Source: Kappaphycus alvarezii
Lineage: Eukaryota > Rhodophyta > Florideophyceae > Gigartinales > Solieriaceae
Assembly: GCA_002205965.3 (NCBI GenBank)
Contig: NADL03000705.1
Span: 806,001-870,000, forward strand
Direction of reading: 5' to 3'
DNA length: 64,000 nucleotides
The position numbers were made by a program, and so were the translations under genes. The notes beneath the pieces were generated by a model. It did no database searches. It worked only from the letters and a program-made list of their open reading frames with translations, and was not told where the DNA came from. This document shows, one piece after another, positions 45,901-58,248 of this stretch; position 1 is the first letter of the stretch, and every line of letters begins with the position of its first letter.

Positions 45901-48900
45901 AGTAATTTCTTGTCCAGATGAATATGAGACATAATTCTCAGCCTACTAAATACATTAACTCGTAATTTTAGGCTTCAATAGCACTTGATGAATTGATGTA
46001 AAATGCTGCGGTCCCATTAGAGTGACGAAAGCACGAGCGGAAACTTTGTATGCGCATCAAGTTTGATTGTTAGCTACAGGAACTCCTAGTTTTCCAGTAT
46101 GCATAAAAACTCACCTATAATGAGCACATATGTAGTGGGCTAATTCCTTCTGGATGGTCATTTAAAAATGTGAAGCCTTTTAAGACCACACTCGATTACA
46201 AGCGCAAATTTAATATTTAGCAGGTCCCGGTGGGGGATCTATACCTCGCCGCCATGCTATCAGTCAAATTTCGCAGCTGCATTCTCCCTCATGTCGTGTA
46301 GAAGTTTTTCAATTACCCACTATTTTCTCTTGAGGAATACAAAGCACGAATGGAGCTACAATTCATGTAAAATCTGGTTAAAATTGAGTTTATGGTACCT
46401 TACTTTTTCGAAAGCGCATCTTCTAAAGCCTTTATCATCACCTTCAACTTTTCAGGACCTACTCGCTAACGCAACTCGTTTCTGCTAAACTTCCGTTCCT
46501 CTCCGCGTTTCATGAGCTCTGTAGCCATTTACATTCATAGCACCTTGCGTTTGATTTCTGACTCATGCTATTCCCTATCAAACGCCATGTGGGCAATACC
46601 AACATACTTGATTGAATTGCAGAGGAGCAGTAAGGACTAACAACCAAATGAATCTCGCGAAATTAATCGCCTCGTAATCTTTCAGGGCTCGCACCCCCTC
46701 TTTACTATCTTTCAAATCCTCATGTACTGTTGCAAATTCCATAGCGCGTGCAACCAACGCTCGACCATCCTTTTCATTCTCAGCCTCCTTCCTTTCTTGC
46801 TATTGAACATCCCCCTTGAGCTGCCTTTTTTTCTGCCGCAAGAGCCTCTTAAATCATACCCCGTAGCTCCTTCAACTCACCCAACTCTCCTCCCACACTG
46901 TTCATCATCCGATTAGTTGCATCTTTCTTGTCGAATTTCTCCGAGTCCTTTATAGCAATCCGAAATAATTTTCTCATTTGTTCGAATTGAAATTTCTACA
47001 TTCGTGTTGGCCCGCTGGTGCCGAGAGGGAACAATTTATATGTCTTACCTTATGTGCGATGTAGGCCCTCAAACTGGATAACTCGCGGATAGTAGTAATA
47101 TTCTCAGCCGCTATAAAGCATTAATTCTTTCCTCGAGCCTATTGTGTGGCCGAGGTGAGGATAATGTATAGCAGCATATTAGAAGGCTATCTACAACAAT
47201 ATTAAAGCGCGCAAAGGGCTGGCTGCTACCAAGATATCCCAAACTTCTTGTAGATTATTTGCAGCAAGCAGCGGTAGCATTTTCTTCGTAGTTTGGGGTG
47301 AAAGACCACAAATCATGGCAGGAAGGTTTTGTGGGCACATAGTTTGGGCTGTCTCTGTGGGTGCGAGCAAAAAGTGTAAGTGGGCAATTTGTCCGGGCCT
47401 TCAGTATATTATTCTTGTAGCTGCATTCAAGCGGTGTGCACAGGCTGCAAGAAGAGGCCATGATGGTTAGGGTTAAAATCAGGTGGTTTGAACGCGAGAA
47501 AGTAGTGAAGTAGGCCGTTATGCAAGGTAAGAGGAAAGTGGTGGTGCATAGTAGGAAGCGGACAGTGTGAGCGGGGTTTTAGGGTGCTCTCAGGCTCCTG
47601 GTTGATGCAGGCTTTGTGAGCAGACAGTGAGGTGGGAGTCGAGGCAAGTGGAAACGTAGGTGTTGAGGCAAGCGATAACACAAGGGTTATTCAGGAGTTT
47701 ACTAAGACGGTGAGACAGGAGTTAAGTAGAAGCGGTGAGGAAATGGTAAAGGGATTTAGATGGGCCTGCCTCGCGCATGTTCCTGACGCGGTCCTTAATT
47801 TGACACTAATTCTACAGTCACCTCTCCTCAAAGTTTTCCTTTTCATGCCTACTCTCCACTACTGCAATGCATTTTTTCACGGTAATTTCACGATCATAAT
47901 TGATGAAATTCACACCTTCCATACATCTGCGTGAAAATTACTTGCATCGTAATTTTAAGTTCATGAATGTTGGGTAAGTCAGCTTTTACAAAATAGTCCA
48001 GTGCATTAACTGCAAAAAGAAAAAGGATTAAAATATTTTAGTGTACATAGTATGCATATAACGTGGTAAAAGTAGAAAAATATAGCGTCAGAGAGATTAA
48101 AAGAGATGAGGAAATCTTTTAAGGTAAATTATAAACTCTTTGTCCACAAAATTGAAGTTTTATTGCAGCCAATTGCATCATCTGTGCTATTTTGTGATTT
48201 ATCACCTAGTTTAGAATCTTAATATTTCATTCTTTACCGCACGCGCGAGTGTTACGCTTCTATAGTAAAGGGAGGGGGGATAAAGGCGGCATGGAAGAAT
48301 ATTTATATGAGTCTGATAATTATTCTGATCTCTGAGCAGCTTTGGGCGACAATATTTATCAGGCGGAAGTGTCGTTTAGTTGTACCATGCATTTGAACAA
48401 GAAGCCTAAATTTTTTTGACAAATACAAAAAGAAGTGAGAATTATTAGTCGCACCAGATAGATTTTTTTGCGTGAAATACGTCGGTTGAATGTGGATGTT
48501 TCGAGTCTTATGTACGTCAAGCAAATAACTATTGAGTTAAAAGACGATGCTTCTTTGTTCAATATTTTGTCTAGCACTGGCAACTCCTCACCTATCATGA
48601 TCTCCACTTCGCGCAGTGAAGAAACCAATTTTTTGCAATGAGAGTAATAATGCGCACAAAAATCTGTAATAAGATACTCGCAAAACACGGTCGTTCGCAA
48701 GCAAAGTAGATGGTCAAGCTGAAATGCGCATTGAAGTTCAATATTGCCAAAGTGAAGGAATGGCAAGCGAGTCCGCACACTTAATTAATAATGTGACAGT
48801 TTCAAAATGGCGAAATAAGCGCTTCCTCATGAAATTTTGAGTAGTTTAGTTTTCAATCGAAATTGTGAATGTTTGAGACCCGGCCCTTTAAGCATTTATT

Positions 48901-51148
48901 TTAGTAAACGGCAGCGTTCTTTAAATATGAATTTTTATAAGATACGACGATAACGCAAACACTTGGAATTTGCGTGTATGCTTAAAATTTGCGGGAGAGA
49001 CCTGTTTTGAATAGTATGAAGTACCAAAATTTTCTTTAAAAGATGTACTAGAAATCCTTTGTGTATGAGTATACACAACACTCTTGCATTTAACAACCTC
49101 CCAATATCAACATCATTTTTAAGGGGCCATTGATTCCTACAGAAATCTTAGCGAATATTTCCTCTTGATTGATGTATTTATTGGCCAGCTGGTATCAACT
49201 TTTTACTTTTCTCTCTTTTAATTACTAATATGCAGATAAGCCTATCTCACGAAAGTAGATTAGAAGATGGCTAATTGAATAAAATGGTCTTTCTTTCCTT
49301 TTATCGACATTTCTTCAAAATCTTGTCGTCCATTTTTGAAGCTTGCTTTCCATTTTGGCTTTTTCACTTAATTTAAAATGTACGGTTTTATAATTTCCCA
49401 TTCATCGCGATATGTTAGCTAATTTTCCCTTTTTGAGCTATTTCCAGTTCCCTGCAGATAAAAGTTCTCAGATCAAAGAGAGAGTGTTTTGTTTCAATTA
49501 TATTTTCGAGTGAAGACAATAAAATTAATCCTCAACTCTGCGGATCCAAAAATTAACATTAATATCGCTCTCGCACGTTACCTAATGTGACTCTTATACA
49601 GAGAAATCTGAGAAAATCTGTTGTAAATATTTAGATATCTTGATATTTTTAGGTATGAATTTTCACCCCATTGCAGTAACCTACACGTGACTGATGCGTT
49701 TAATTCTCAGTTAATATTAATTTTGAATCAGAAATTCGCCAAAATGTATCTCTCGTAATGATTTATACCACAATTTGACCAAATGCGAAGTATACCCAAT
49801 AAATGAGGCCTTTGTCATTTGAAATTGGTCCTTTATTCATTATTTTCTCTGGAAATATTATGATTTTTCGATACTTTTTCACAGTTTCAGGAGATTCGCC
49901 TTCCGGTTCTACTGCAAACAGAAAAAACTCACAATTTCTCATGTCTACCCCCCTCCGTCTGCAATATCTGATACCTATGTGCTTATCACTGTTGATAAAA
50001 ATGTTTTCATGTTAGATCAATAATTTTGTCACATGTTTCCCTATTCAGTATCATCGGTCCACTCACTTCCCAAATCTGGGCCTTGTGATGTAACTAATGA
50101 TTCTTTTATTCTTATGAATAAATATTCGGCTCCTGTGAGGCCTTCGAAGCCATTGAGATACCATTCCCACTTCTGGTTCACCTTCGAAGAACGTTAGAGA
50201 AGTCTTTGTCGCTTTCCGATTCTGCTATTCTTTTATTAAGCTCAAGAAGTTCGAGAAACAGGACGCGACATTTACCGATGTATTTCTCATTTCAGATCCC
50301 TACTTTATATTGAGCTGTTGTCCTCATAAGAGAAATTTCATAGTGCCGAGCCATTGTCCCCAGATGAGGGCAAACTCAGCGCAATTCTTTTACAGAAGAA
50401 AATTATTTTCGCTATTTATTGTCAAACATACTTCAAACAGTAGAGAAGGTCAATACAAAAAAGTTACGAGAATTTCACGCTGCTCGGAATCTGAGTCGCT
50501 GTTTCCAAGCTGATAAGCTTCCATTTAAGAGTCAAGTTGTGCCTTAATATAGATATTGAATGAGTAAATTATATAGTTATCATCTGCTCTCAGTATCCAA
50601 AATCACATCACAATTTCCTCACGTTCTTGCCAGATTTTTGTAGGGTAGAAAGTAGGGAGCGCCACGTACTTTGATTATTCGTTTCCATAGGTACCTTTTA
50701 TAGAAATATTTGCGGGCCCAAAAAAAATTTTTTAGTCTGTTACGGCTACTGTTAAGTACAGTATAGATCAGTAGAAGCTTTTTCTTCACATGATGACAGA
50801 GCGTGTCTCATATAATTGTAGTGTGCTATCGTGGAAAATACGGGTATTTAGGACAGAAAGTACAATATGACACGAAACAGCAATTTCGAACAAACGTAGG
50901 TCACTACAGGCTGCCCATATCGTCCGTTTTTATAATGAAAAAACATTATCAGGCTGTTCAATATATATTATATACTGCGCAGTAGTTCAAACTGTTTGCG
51001 CTGTACCGTACTAGACGTTCACTGTTCATCAACCATACTAAACCGTAAATGGACAAGGGTGAAGATAAATAGTCACATAGAGGATAAAAGGTCTTTTCGT
51101 GGTGAAATATAAATGTAAGGTAGGGTTTAGATAGATATTACGGATACG

Positions 51149-51290
51149 AGGTCTAATTTGTGTAGCGACTGAAATCCCCTGAGAACGGAAGTTCCCTGGA
51201 ACATACTTGCTGTGGCATTCGGAGTCACTCGAAACCCTTGCAGCAGCCACCTTGCATTATGCTGGACGAGCCCCGCCGCGTGACGAACGT
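51149..51290. repeat. Copy 2 of a dispersed repeat, right edge of the AT-rich island
   Basis: Its first part matches 32382-32455. Its second part (GGAAGTTCCCTGG, then CTGGACGAGCCCCGCCGCGTGA at about 51262-51283) matches 53640-53765, also in the same orientation. It thus links the edge of the island with the repeat beyond the Harbinger-type relic. Confidence 0.7.
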
Positions 51291-51299
51291 ACTATCTTT

Positions 51300-53500
51300 C
51301 CTACTCGAAAAAGGTGGGCTAAATGGAGTTTACTTGAATGGGTTCGGTATACTTACTTTTTCTGATAATAGTATGTCCATTGGTGGATTTCAAAATTATC
51401 AAATCACCTAAATGTTTGGCAACATGGTGCTTTATTATTAGTCTGCCTTCCTTGGCCACTACAAGGGAAAGGAAAAAGAGCCGGTGGTGACGCTTGAGGC
51501 GATCGTGGACAAATATCTGTGGATATGGCATGCGTTCTTTCAGGATTCCCGTATTCTTGAACGAAATTAACGTCGTGGAGGCGTCACCGCTATCTGAGAT
51601 GATCGCGTCCGGCAAGTACCCACCGCCATGCAAGTTCTGCATCAATGGCGTATGATCGAACAAGCCATACTGGCTTTGCGACTGCATCTAAACCAAGTAG
51701 CAGGTGTTCATCGACACAATCCTGCACGCAATCAGCCGGAAACACGAGTACTTCGCGACAATGCATAAGCCAGCTTGGAAGGATATTTAACGCGCGTTCG
51801 GCTTCCTGCAGAGCACGTAGCACATCCTAGTCGTTCCGTCGCGCCTGTGGAGACTGGAGGATATGAAGCGCACCATGAAGTAAGTCATCATTTGGCACTA
51901 TATGATGGTAGAGGAACGTTTATTCGCCTCATACTAGGAAATGGTTGAGATCCAGACGATGTAGTGATAGGGCAGGGTCGCCCGCCTATGTGGGACGGGC
52001 CGGTTCAGTTGCATGGAGCGGAAGCGGAGGCGGCGGAGGGCTCCACCGCGGCAATGTGCGCCCTGCAGGAGTAAAAGCAGAACAAGAAGCAGCGCGATGT
52101 GACGCAGCGTCCACTCATTGTCCATTTATGAGCGAAACATGGCACGTCATAAGGACGAAGGGCAAAACGCGGATAGCAAAAGGACGAACCGCGCGAGACG
52201 CGTTGCTTTTTGGGATCACAACCGCCTCGCGCTCCATCTGCGAGAGCTCTAGCGACTTTCCAAGTCCATTCTGGACTAGGAGACTATCCTCACAGCGTTT
52301 ACATTGTAAAGCTCGACTCTGTCTGGCATGGGCAGCATGCACCTTCACGACTAGTTCTCGACCAGCGCGACGCCTGCTAACTGCGATAGCGCGCTCTCGC
52401 CCGCATTTTCTTTCATAGACTCCTCCAGTGCCATGAGCGTCCCTTCCTGCTTCAGGGCAAAGGACTGATTCGTCATGTCCGACTCAGACCCGCCCGGGCT
52501 GTTCATGAACAAAATGAATGTCTCTGTGCGAATCAAGTGCGAGGACATGACGTTTCTGCAGTTCCAGCTCCTCGGACTCCATTCGTAGCTTCTTCGACTT
52601 GTGCTCCTCCAGGGCGCGGAGTTCCTTCGACCTCTGGCGACCGGGCGGTCGGTACATATCCTTCCGCTTCCTCTCTCCACCATTGCCCTCAGAGGAGCTG
52701 GACGACGGTTGCGTACCAATGCCAGGACCAGGCACACCAGCTGTCCCACTGGACTGCCCCACCCCCCCATCACCTCCTCCCGACTCACTACGACCACCTG
52801 CCTTGAACTTGGAAGCTCGCGCAAGACCAGCCACGACGACATGAACTTGAACTTCGGCCCGACGTCGTCGTTCGGTGCTGCACCTTCATCTTGTTAAAAA
52901 AGGTGGTCTCGATATGGATCTCATCCCCCTTGCTCGTCCCGCTCCGCTTAAGCGCCTTCGCGCTCCCAAAGCACGAGCTGAAGCGCTTACACTGGGTCAG
53001 CATGTGCTTGTATCGCGTCTCGATCGATGTGAACAGGCGGACGGGGCAGTCTACGGGTTTCTTATCCTTTTACGCGTCGTAGATGCGTTCATATAACGTG
53101 CCGCCCTTCTGATCAGACCTGACGATTGGGTCTGTGCACACCACGACGTACGCACGGGTAACCGCCTCATTCTCCGCCGTCGTGTGGTTGCACTCACGCT
53201 TTGGCTGCGTTTGCGTCGTTTTTTCGCACGTCAACATGATACTTTGGTTGGCGTCACTCGATCTCAATGTCCACTGCCTTCCACATGCCTCTTTCATTTT
53301 AATACGTCCGTCGTATGCCCGGAGCTTTTCGCGGGTATCATCCTTGCTAGGTGTTTCGGTCTTCCCGCGGCAATCTCTTGTATATTGCCACGACCACACA
53401 TATTAATGTGGGTACCAAACTGCGAAATTCAGGAAGAAAATTTTTTGAATTTGCTTCCTCGACTTTCCCTTTGCCACAGTTGCTAATTTGCTCCCGCGAT
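51300..53500 (-). mobile_element. PIF/Harbinger-type DNA transposon relic (Myb/SANT-like protein part)
   Basis: On the minus strand, from about 53.4 kb downwards, the text runs TAENEAVTRAYVVVCTDPIV, DQKGGTLYERIYDA, an in-frame TAA at 53070-53072, then KDKKPVDCPVRLFTSIETRY, MLTQCKRFSSCFG and ALKRSGTSKGDE. This order (Myb/SANT-like helices, DQK..T.W.RI, R....KF.GC) is that of the DNA-binding accessory protein of PIF/Harbinger transposons. Further on comes LRALEEHKSKKLRMESEEL, a coiled coil typical of its C-terminus. No DDE transposase is recognisable in 51.3-52.3 kb, and terminal inverted repeats were not found. It is GC-richer than its surroundings. Frame changes and the stop show it is inactive. 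Confidence 0.6.
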
Positions 53501-53639
53501 GGTGCGCGGAGCAAATTGACACCAAATAATAGAATTTCACCAATTTTTATAACTTCCCACCGACCGGTGGAGATACTCTAAGAGCAATCGCGGACGAGGA
53601 CTACTGTAAGTAGGGTAACCGCTTGCTGTACATACACTG

Positions 53640-53765
53640 AAAATGGAGGTTCTCTGGAATATAGACGATTTCAAGTTGTGGCCCTAAGTGCCGCTCAAGA
53701 CCCCTTCCAACAAACAACTGGCGTAATTCTGGACGAGTCTCGCCGCGTGACGAGCGAACAATGTT
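53640..53765. repeat. Copy 3 of a dispersed repeat
   Basis: GGAGGTTCTCTGGAATATAG followed about 70 bases later by CTGGACGAGTCTCGCCGCGTGACGAGCG matches the second part of copy 2. Copies 2 and 3 bracket the Harbinger-type relic as direct repeats. Confidence 0.65.
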
Positions 53766-56230
53766 TGCTGCGCATCAACAATCGGAAAGGCTGCCCGTGC
53801 GGCAATGCCAGCCGCAACCTGGTTGACGAAGTCGCGAGCGGTGGAACCCGCAACGTGGAGAGTGGAAGGGCAATGAAGCGATGGCCAGGACCCTTGGAAC
53901 GTCTCGGCAAAGCGAGTGTCCTTGCCAAGGCGAGCATGGTTGAGGGCTTGAGATGGGGCTGAAATGGGGTTGGTTTACTGTTAGTGTTGCGGAGGTTGAG
54001 GCTCCTGTGAACCAGAATTCAAACCATTTGAGGGCGTGCCATTTTAATGATGGAGCAAATTTGGCTACAAACAAATAGCTGCGCAGTCACAAAGCATTGC
54101 CTTGCACCCTTGCGTTGTCTTGACAGCTGGACGCCTTGCAGGAATACTGGTGAGGGAATTTGAGAACAATTCGCCCCGCTGATGTTCCAGGTTATTGCGA
54201 GTTGGAGCATTGTGCCAGTTTAAGAAGTGCCGTAGGTTTCGTTGACCAATGCCCTTAAGCTTAATGATAATGGTGCGCCAGCGGCAGACTGATCTTTTTT
54301 CTCCATTATTTTATCACTGCTGATCTTTGGTCCAGCGTAAATGCGACGTGATATCAAATCTTTTCCCACAGCCTGTGCACACTGGAACCATTACATAAAG
54401 AAATACCATCTTCCTGCGGTGTAAAATAAGGCAGCTTCAGATGTTAGTTCTAGTCCTGAGTCCAAAGTCAAGATCTTCGGTAGCGTTCCGTAACTGAGCT
54501 CAAAAAACTTTCAAGCAACGCTGTCCAGCTGTTTTAGCATTACACGACAGTGTAACCAATATCCTCGATTGTAGTTGTGTGGAACACATGATTATACTGT
54601 ACTGTATGTACAATAGTAGTAAGTTTATGGCATCAGTAATACCCTAATAAGGGTAAGGAGCCCTCGTGGGCTTTCAACACTGAGGGAGGCTGGTGAGGAC
54701 TGCTTACGCGGAGCAAGAATTTCGGAGAAGACAACCTGTCATGTCGCTCTGGCCAATTATGTCCCGAGAAAAGAAGCAAACGCTTGTTTGACCTTCCCAT
54801 GCGCTGTGTTAGACCATGTCCTAAACGACAACTGTACTAATTAGAAGCCTTCATACAATGTTCATTAAAATCTTTTCTGCGTAAAATTACCTAGTAGATG
54901 GGCGTGAGTGGTCTTTGGCATGTTAAATGCACTAGGGGATTCCATTTTGGAGTTGCATTTAACGAACTTCGGAACATTCTTATTTTTTATTGAAATTTTC
55001 GCAGTTGACGGCTTCGTAGACTGGTGCTCGGAATACGGCAAGGTCTGATGATTAGTTGACAGTTCCGATTATCGCGAGACCTCTGTATGCAGATTTTTAA
55101 GGAACGAGATGGAATGCAGTACAGTATACTGTATTGCACTGTAGTCTGAGAACTCCTTTACGTCAATAGGTGTCTAAGAAGTTTTGTACACTACCGTACG
55201 AGATTCGACGAATGTGGCTAGGAATTACGGTAACCGGCTGTCTCTCAGAGACGCAATGAGCAAAGAATGTTGCTGTCTTAATTGTGACCCACTTTTCTCG
55301 TCAGCAAAGATATCTCAATGCTGTACTGTACTATTCATAAGAGAGAATTTGGGTCCCTACGTATATTAGTGTATTGTTGTGCCTTGGATTGGCTCCGTAC
55401 TGTATATTGAATAACAAGTTGATGCTGACCAAAGTCTGTGTTGCAGGGTTAGCCCAACGCTAGAGGAGTCAACAGCTCTTGTTTTCAACGGTAGTCCAGT
55501 CTTCCAGATAAGGATTAAAAAAGGCGCCCGTAGTTTCAAGAAATAAAAGATTGGGGCGATGGTGTCAGACTCAACAGAGCCAAAAAGTGGCTGCTGAGCT
55601 GTTTTTTATTTGAAATATAAAACAAATCAGACATGCCTATATTGCAAAGAAGCTAGAACTGTAATACCAGCGCAAGTACAGTACAGTACAGTATGTAATC
55701 GCATGTAACCGCTCTGCATGAAGTGTAGCACCGCAAAACAGTTCCTCGGTCACAGTCAGATGGTGGTAGAACAAGGCATGCTGTATTTTTTAGTACTTTA
55801 CTGTACTGTACTACGCTGTAGTGGTTTGTCTTGCTGCACAATCGTACTGTAGCCTGGCGACGTAGGCAGCTAGACACAGGAGGGCCTCCAAATCAGCGTT
55901 GCAACAAAGCAGAGCAATTTATGGCAAAGATATTGAACCGTACCGTATAGTGTACAGTACAGTACAGTACAGTATTGTGCTGCACGGTATGTACATTAAA
56001 AACAAACAATAGTTCAATCATTTGTCATTTCGAGTTTGATGCCAAAAATTCAGTACAGTACTGTAGGCTGTAAATAGGAACAGGTAGAGTTGGTTGGCAG
56101 CTACTGTACAGTACAGTATTGTACTGTATAGTATATGGTTATGATAAGTGCGTACAGTATCTTGTGCCTTTCTGTAATGAAATACAGCACTGTACAGTAT
56201 TGTACGGTATTGTACTGGACTGTACAGTCT
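53766..56230. other. Intergenic stretch rich in TACTG units
   Basis: No gene is recognisable. TACTG/CAGTA runs lie at about 54594-54610, 55116-55141, 55320-55333, 55676-55694, 55797-55815, 55943-55991 and 56051-56235. Open frames there are products of the repeat (strings of TVQYSTVQY). Confidence 0.6.
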
Positions 56231-56235
56231 GTGCG
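55676..56235. repeat. Extended field of TACTG/CAGTA clusters
   Basis: At least four clusters in 560 bp, both orientations mixed, with variants such as GTACGGTATTGTACTG. It is the largest field of the pentamer in the window. Confidence 0.85.
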
Positions 56236-58020
56236 ATACAAGGCAGCCAAGTACCATACAAAACAACGCAATGGACTGATTTGCAGTGCATTGGCACAGC
56301 ATCCGTTGGCAAAACCCCCGGTCTCAATGTGTACCTGATCGTCTCCAAGTCGACCGATCCTCTGGTCCACTTTGCGAGCGAATCACCGACACGGTGTCAT
56401 CGGACACAAGGCCGGACAGAAAAAAAACTGGACACTTTACGCCGCCGCCAATATTAATATCAAAATATATGCATACAACTCCATATGAGCACAATTCGTG
56501 CTTGTCCCTCTCATACGAGCAATGTGTTTTCAGCCATTCCTGTCACAGATACCCCCACTCCCTTGTCTCCTCTCCTGCATCCCGCTCCCGCTCCAAGTGC
56601 ACCACTTCCGCCAACCTCTCCCTCGAATCCAAATCTCCCCACACATCCACCCATCACACAATCTCGTTCCCTCTCCTGTCAATTTCATTAAAAATAGCAC
56701 TGCCCAGCCACTTAACCTCATCATCCCTCACCATCACTCACACGCTCTTGCACACAATCTTTCAAACACTCAACACCCTCACATCCCCATCCTCTGCAAA
56801 TCTCCGGACTCCTGTCCCCAACTTGCTGCCTCTGACACCTGAGCATATGTTCTACATAGCCAAAATTTCCAATATCCAACACGCAGGACCTCCCAGTATA
56901 ACACATTCATAAACCATCACCAACGACAAACTGCCCTTATGTCAGAGTCTCAATAAATCTACCGCCTCCGTCTATTTCATCACCACTCTCTATCCTCTGT
57001 CCCATTACTCCTGCCCCTCACAGCTCAACAACCCAAGGACCCCAGTCCTGTCACACATTGTACAGACCACCATAAAATTCAATTTGTGGAACAAGGTTAC
57101 ATCTGCATGTCCTGAGAAATACTCCCGTAGAAACTAACAAATTAACTTCCGCACTCTACTGCCCCTCCCATCCTCCGCCAACCATCACTCTCATTCAAAA
57201 AAATGGCCCCTATTCCCGCCCGCTGTAAGAGTATCTGGCACGTCATTCCCTTCAGCCTCAAATCCTCTCTCACCCTTCCCCAAGTGCACGCTAAAAGTGA
57301 AGAGTGGAACAAGTCACACCCCTAAACGCCTCATCTGAGCGTTTTTCATTCATCCCCTGCCTTTCCAATCCGTTTTTCTTTCATTTCCTACCTGTCCAAC
57401 CTGTCTAAATCCTTTTCTCAGAAGAGTTCCACAAGCTAAACACACCTCACAACCGAACAGTCTTGTGTTCACACTCAACCACGCTTTACAGTCCCCCGCC
57501 TCCTTTTCCCACCTCGTCCTATCCAAAACGCCCCTACACTCCTGGAAGACAACCCTCCAACCACGCGCCGCTCCCACCTCTCGTTACGTACGCATTCACA
57601 ATCAATGCGCTGCTCCTATCAACCCGCCTACATCACCGTCTGCACTTCCATCTCTTCCCTGGAACTCCACCCTTGCTACCATCATCAACACGACAGACCC
57701 GAACCCCCAAATTTGACCAGTTACCTTTATTCTATGGCCATCTGTGCAAATAGTCAGTGCCGGCCAGGCACTCAATGCACAGCAGATCGCCAACAATACG
57801 CCAACCACACGGTTTTCCAACAATGTCTCACTACAGGCACCCTGATTCCTCACATGGTCCTGCTTCTACATGAGAGCACTCCTTACAAGGTCAGCGACGT
57901 CGGGCCATTGTATGCAGCGCGGACTAAAACTAGAGATGTTGGAGTGACATGCCGTTGCCTGTTGCCACAAGCGTATCTATTTTTCTGTCGTTAAAACGTA
58001 TAGTCAGTTACATGTGATCT
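56236..58020 (+). other. Pyrimidine-rich segment, possible but unidentified gene
   Basis: The plus strand is strongly C/T-rich and poor in G, the bias also seen on the coding strands of the ABCA genes. Short frames carry texts such as WTDLQCIGTASVGKTPGLNV (about 56.27 kb) and NSQCRPGTQCTADRQQYANH (about 57.76 kb), the latter Cys-rich. No frame is long and no family is recognised, so a coding role remains a guess. Confidence 0.2.
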
Positions 58021-58248
58021 GTAAAACATATGTACCTACATGCCCCGACGCCCTACCCTCCACATACCTGCCCACTTCGCTTCCACTCCTCGCATGTACT
58101 TCATCCCTGTTGTGTTGTTATCCCCACCCCCAACGCGTACTTCTGTACCTTTTCCACTAAGTAATTACCACGCCGTCTCAACACCCCCTTCCCCCTTGGA
58201 GAAACCTGCCGCGGAAGAATAAAGTATGAGTAGCCGAAAAAAAGTGCG

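Larger units (their letters stand above)
31900..50950. other. AT-rich island without recognisable genes
   Basis: Base composition turns clearly AT-rich near 31.9 kb and returns near 51 kb. No frame exceeds about 140 codons and none resembles a host gene. TACTG clusters, common elsewhere, are nearly absent (isolated units at about 43010 and 46725). GC-richer patches lie at about 36.7-37.0 and 47.2-47.8 kb. One Copia scrap is visible at about 42.75 kb. The region looks like old, worn repeat DNA or heterochromatin. Confidence 0.7.

Noticed and set aside
47465-47476. GGTTAGGGTTA as an interstitial telomere repeat
   Set aside because: Less than two units of TTAGGG, within chance expectation.
55676-56370. 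Open frames reading TVQYSTVQY-type strings
   Set aside because: They are translations of the TACTG pentamer arrays and not proteins.
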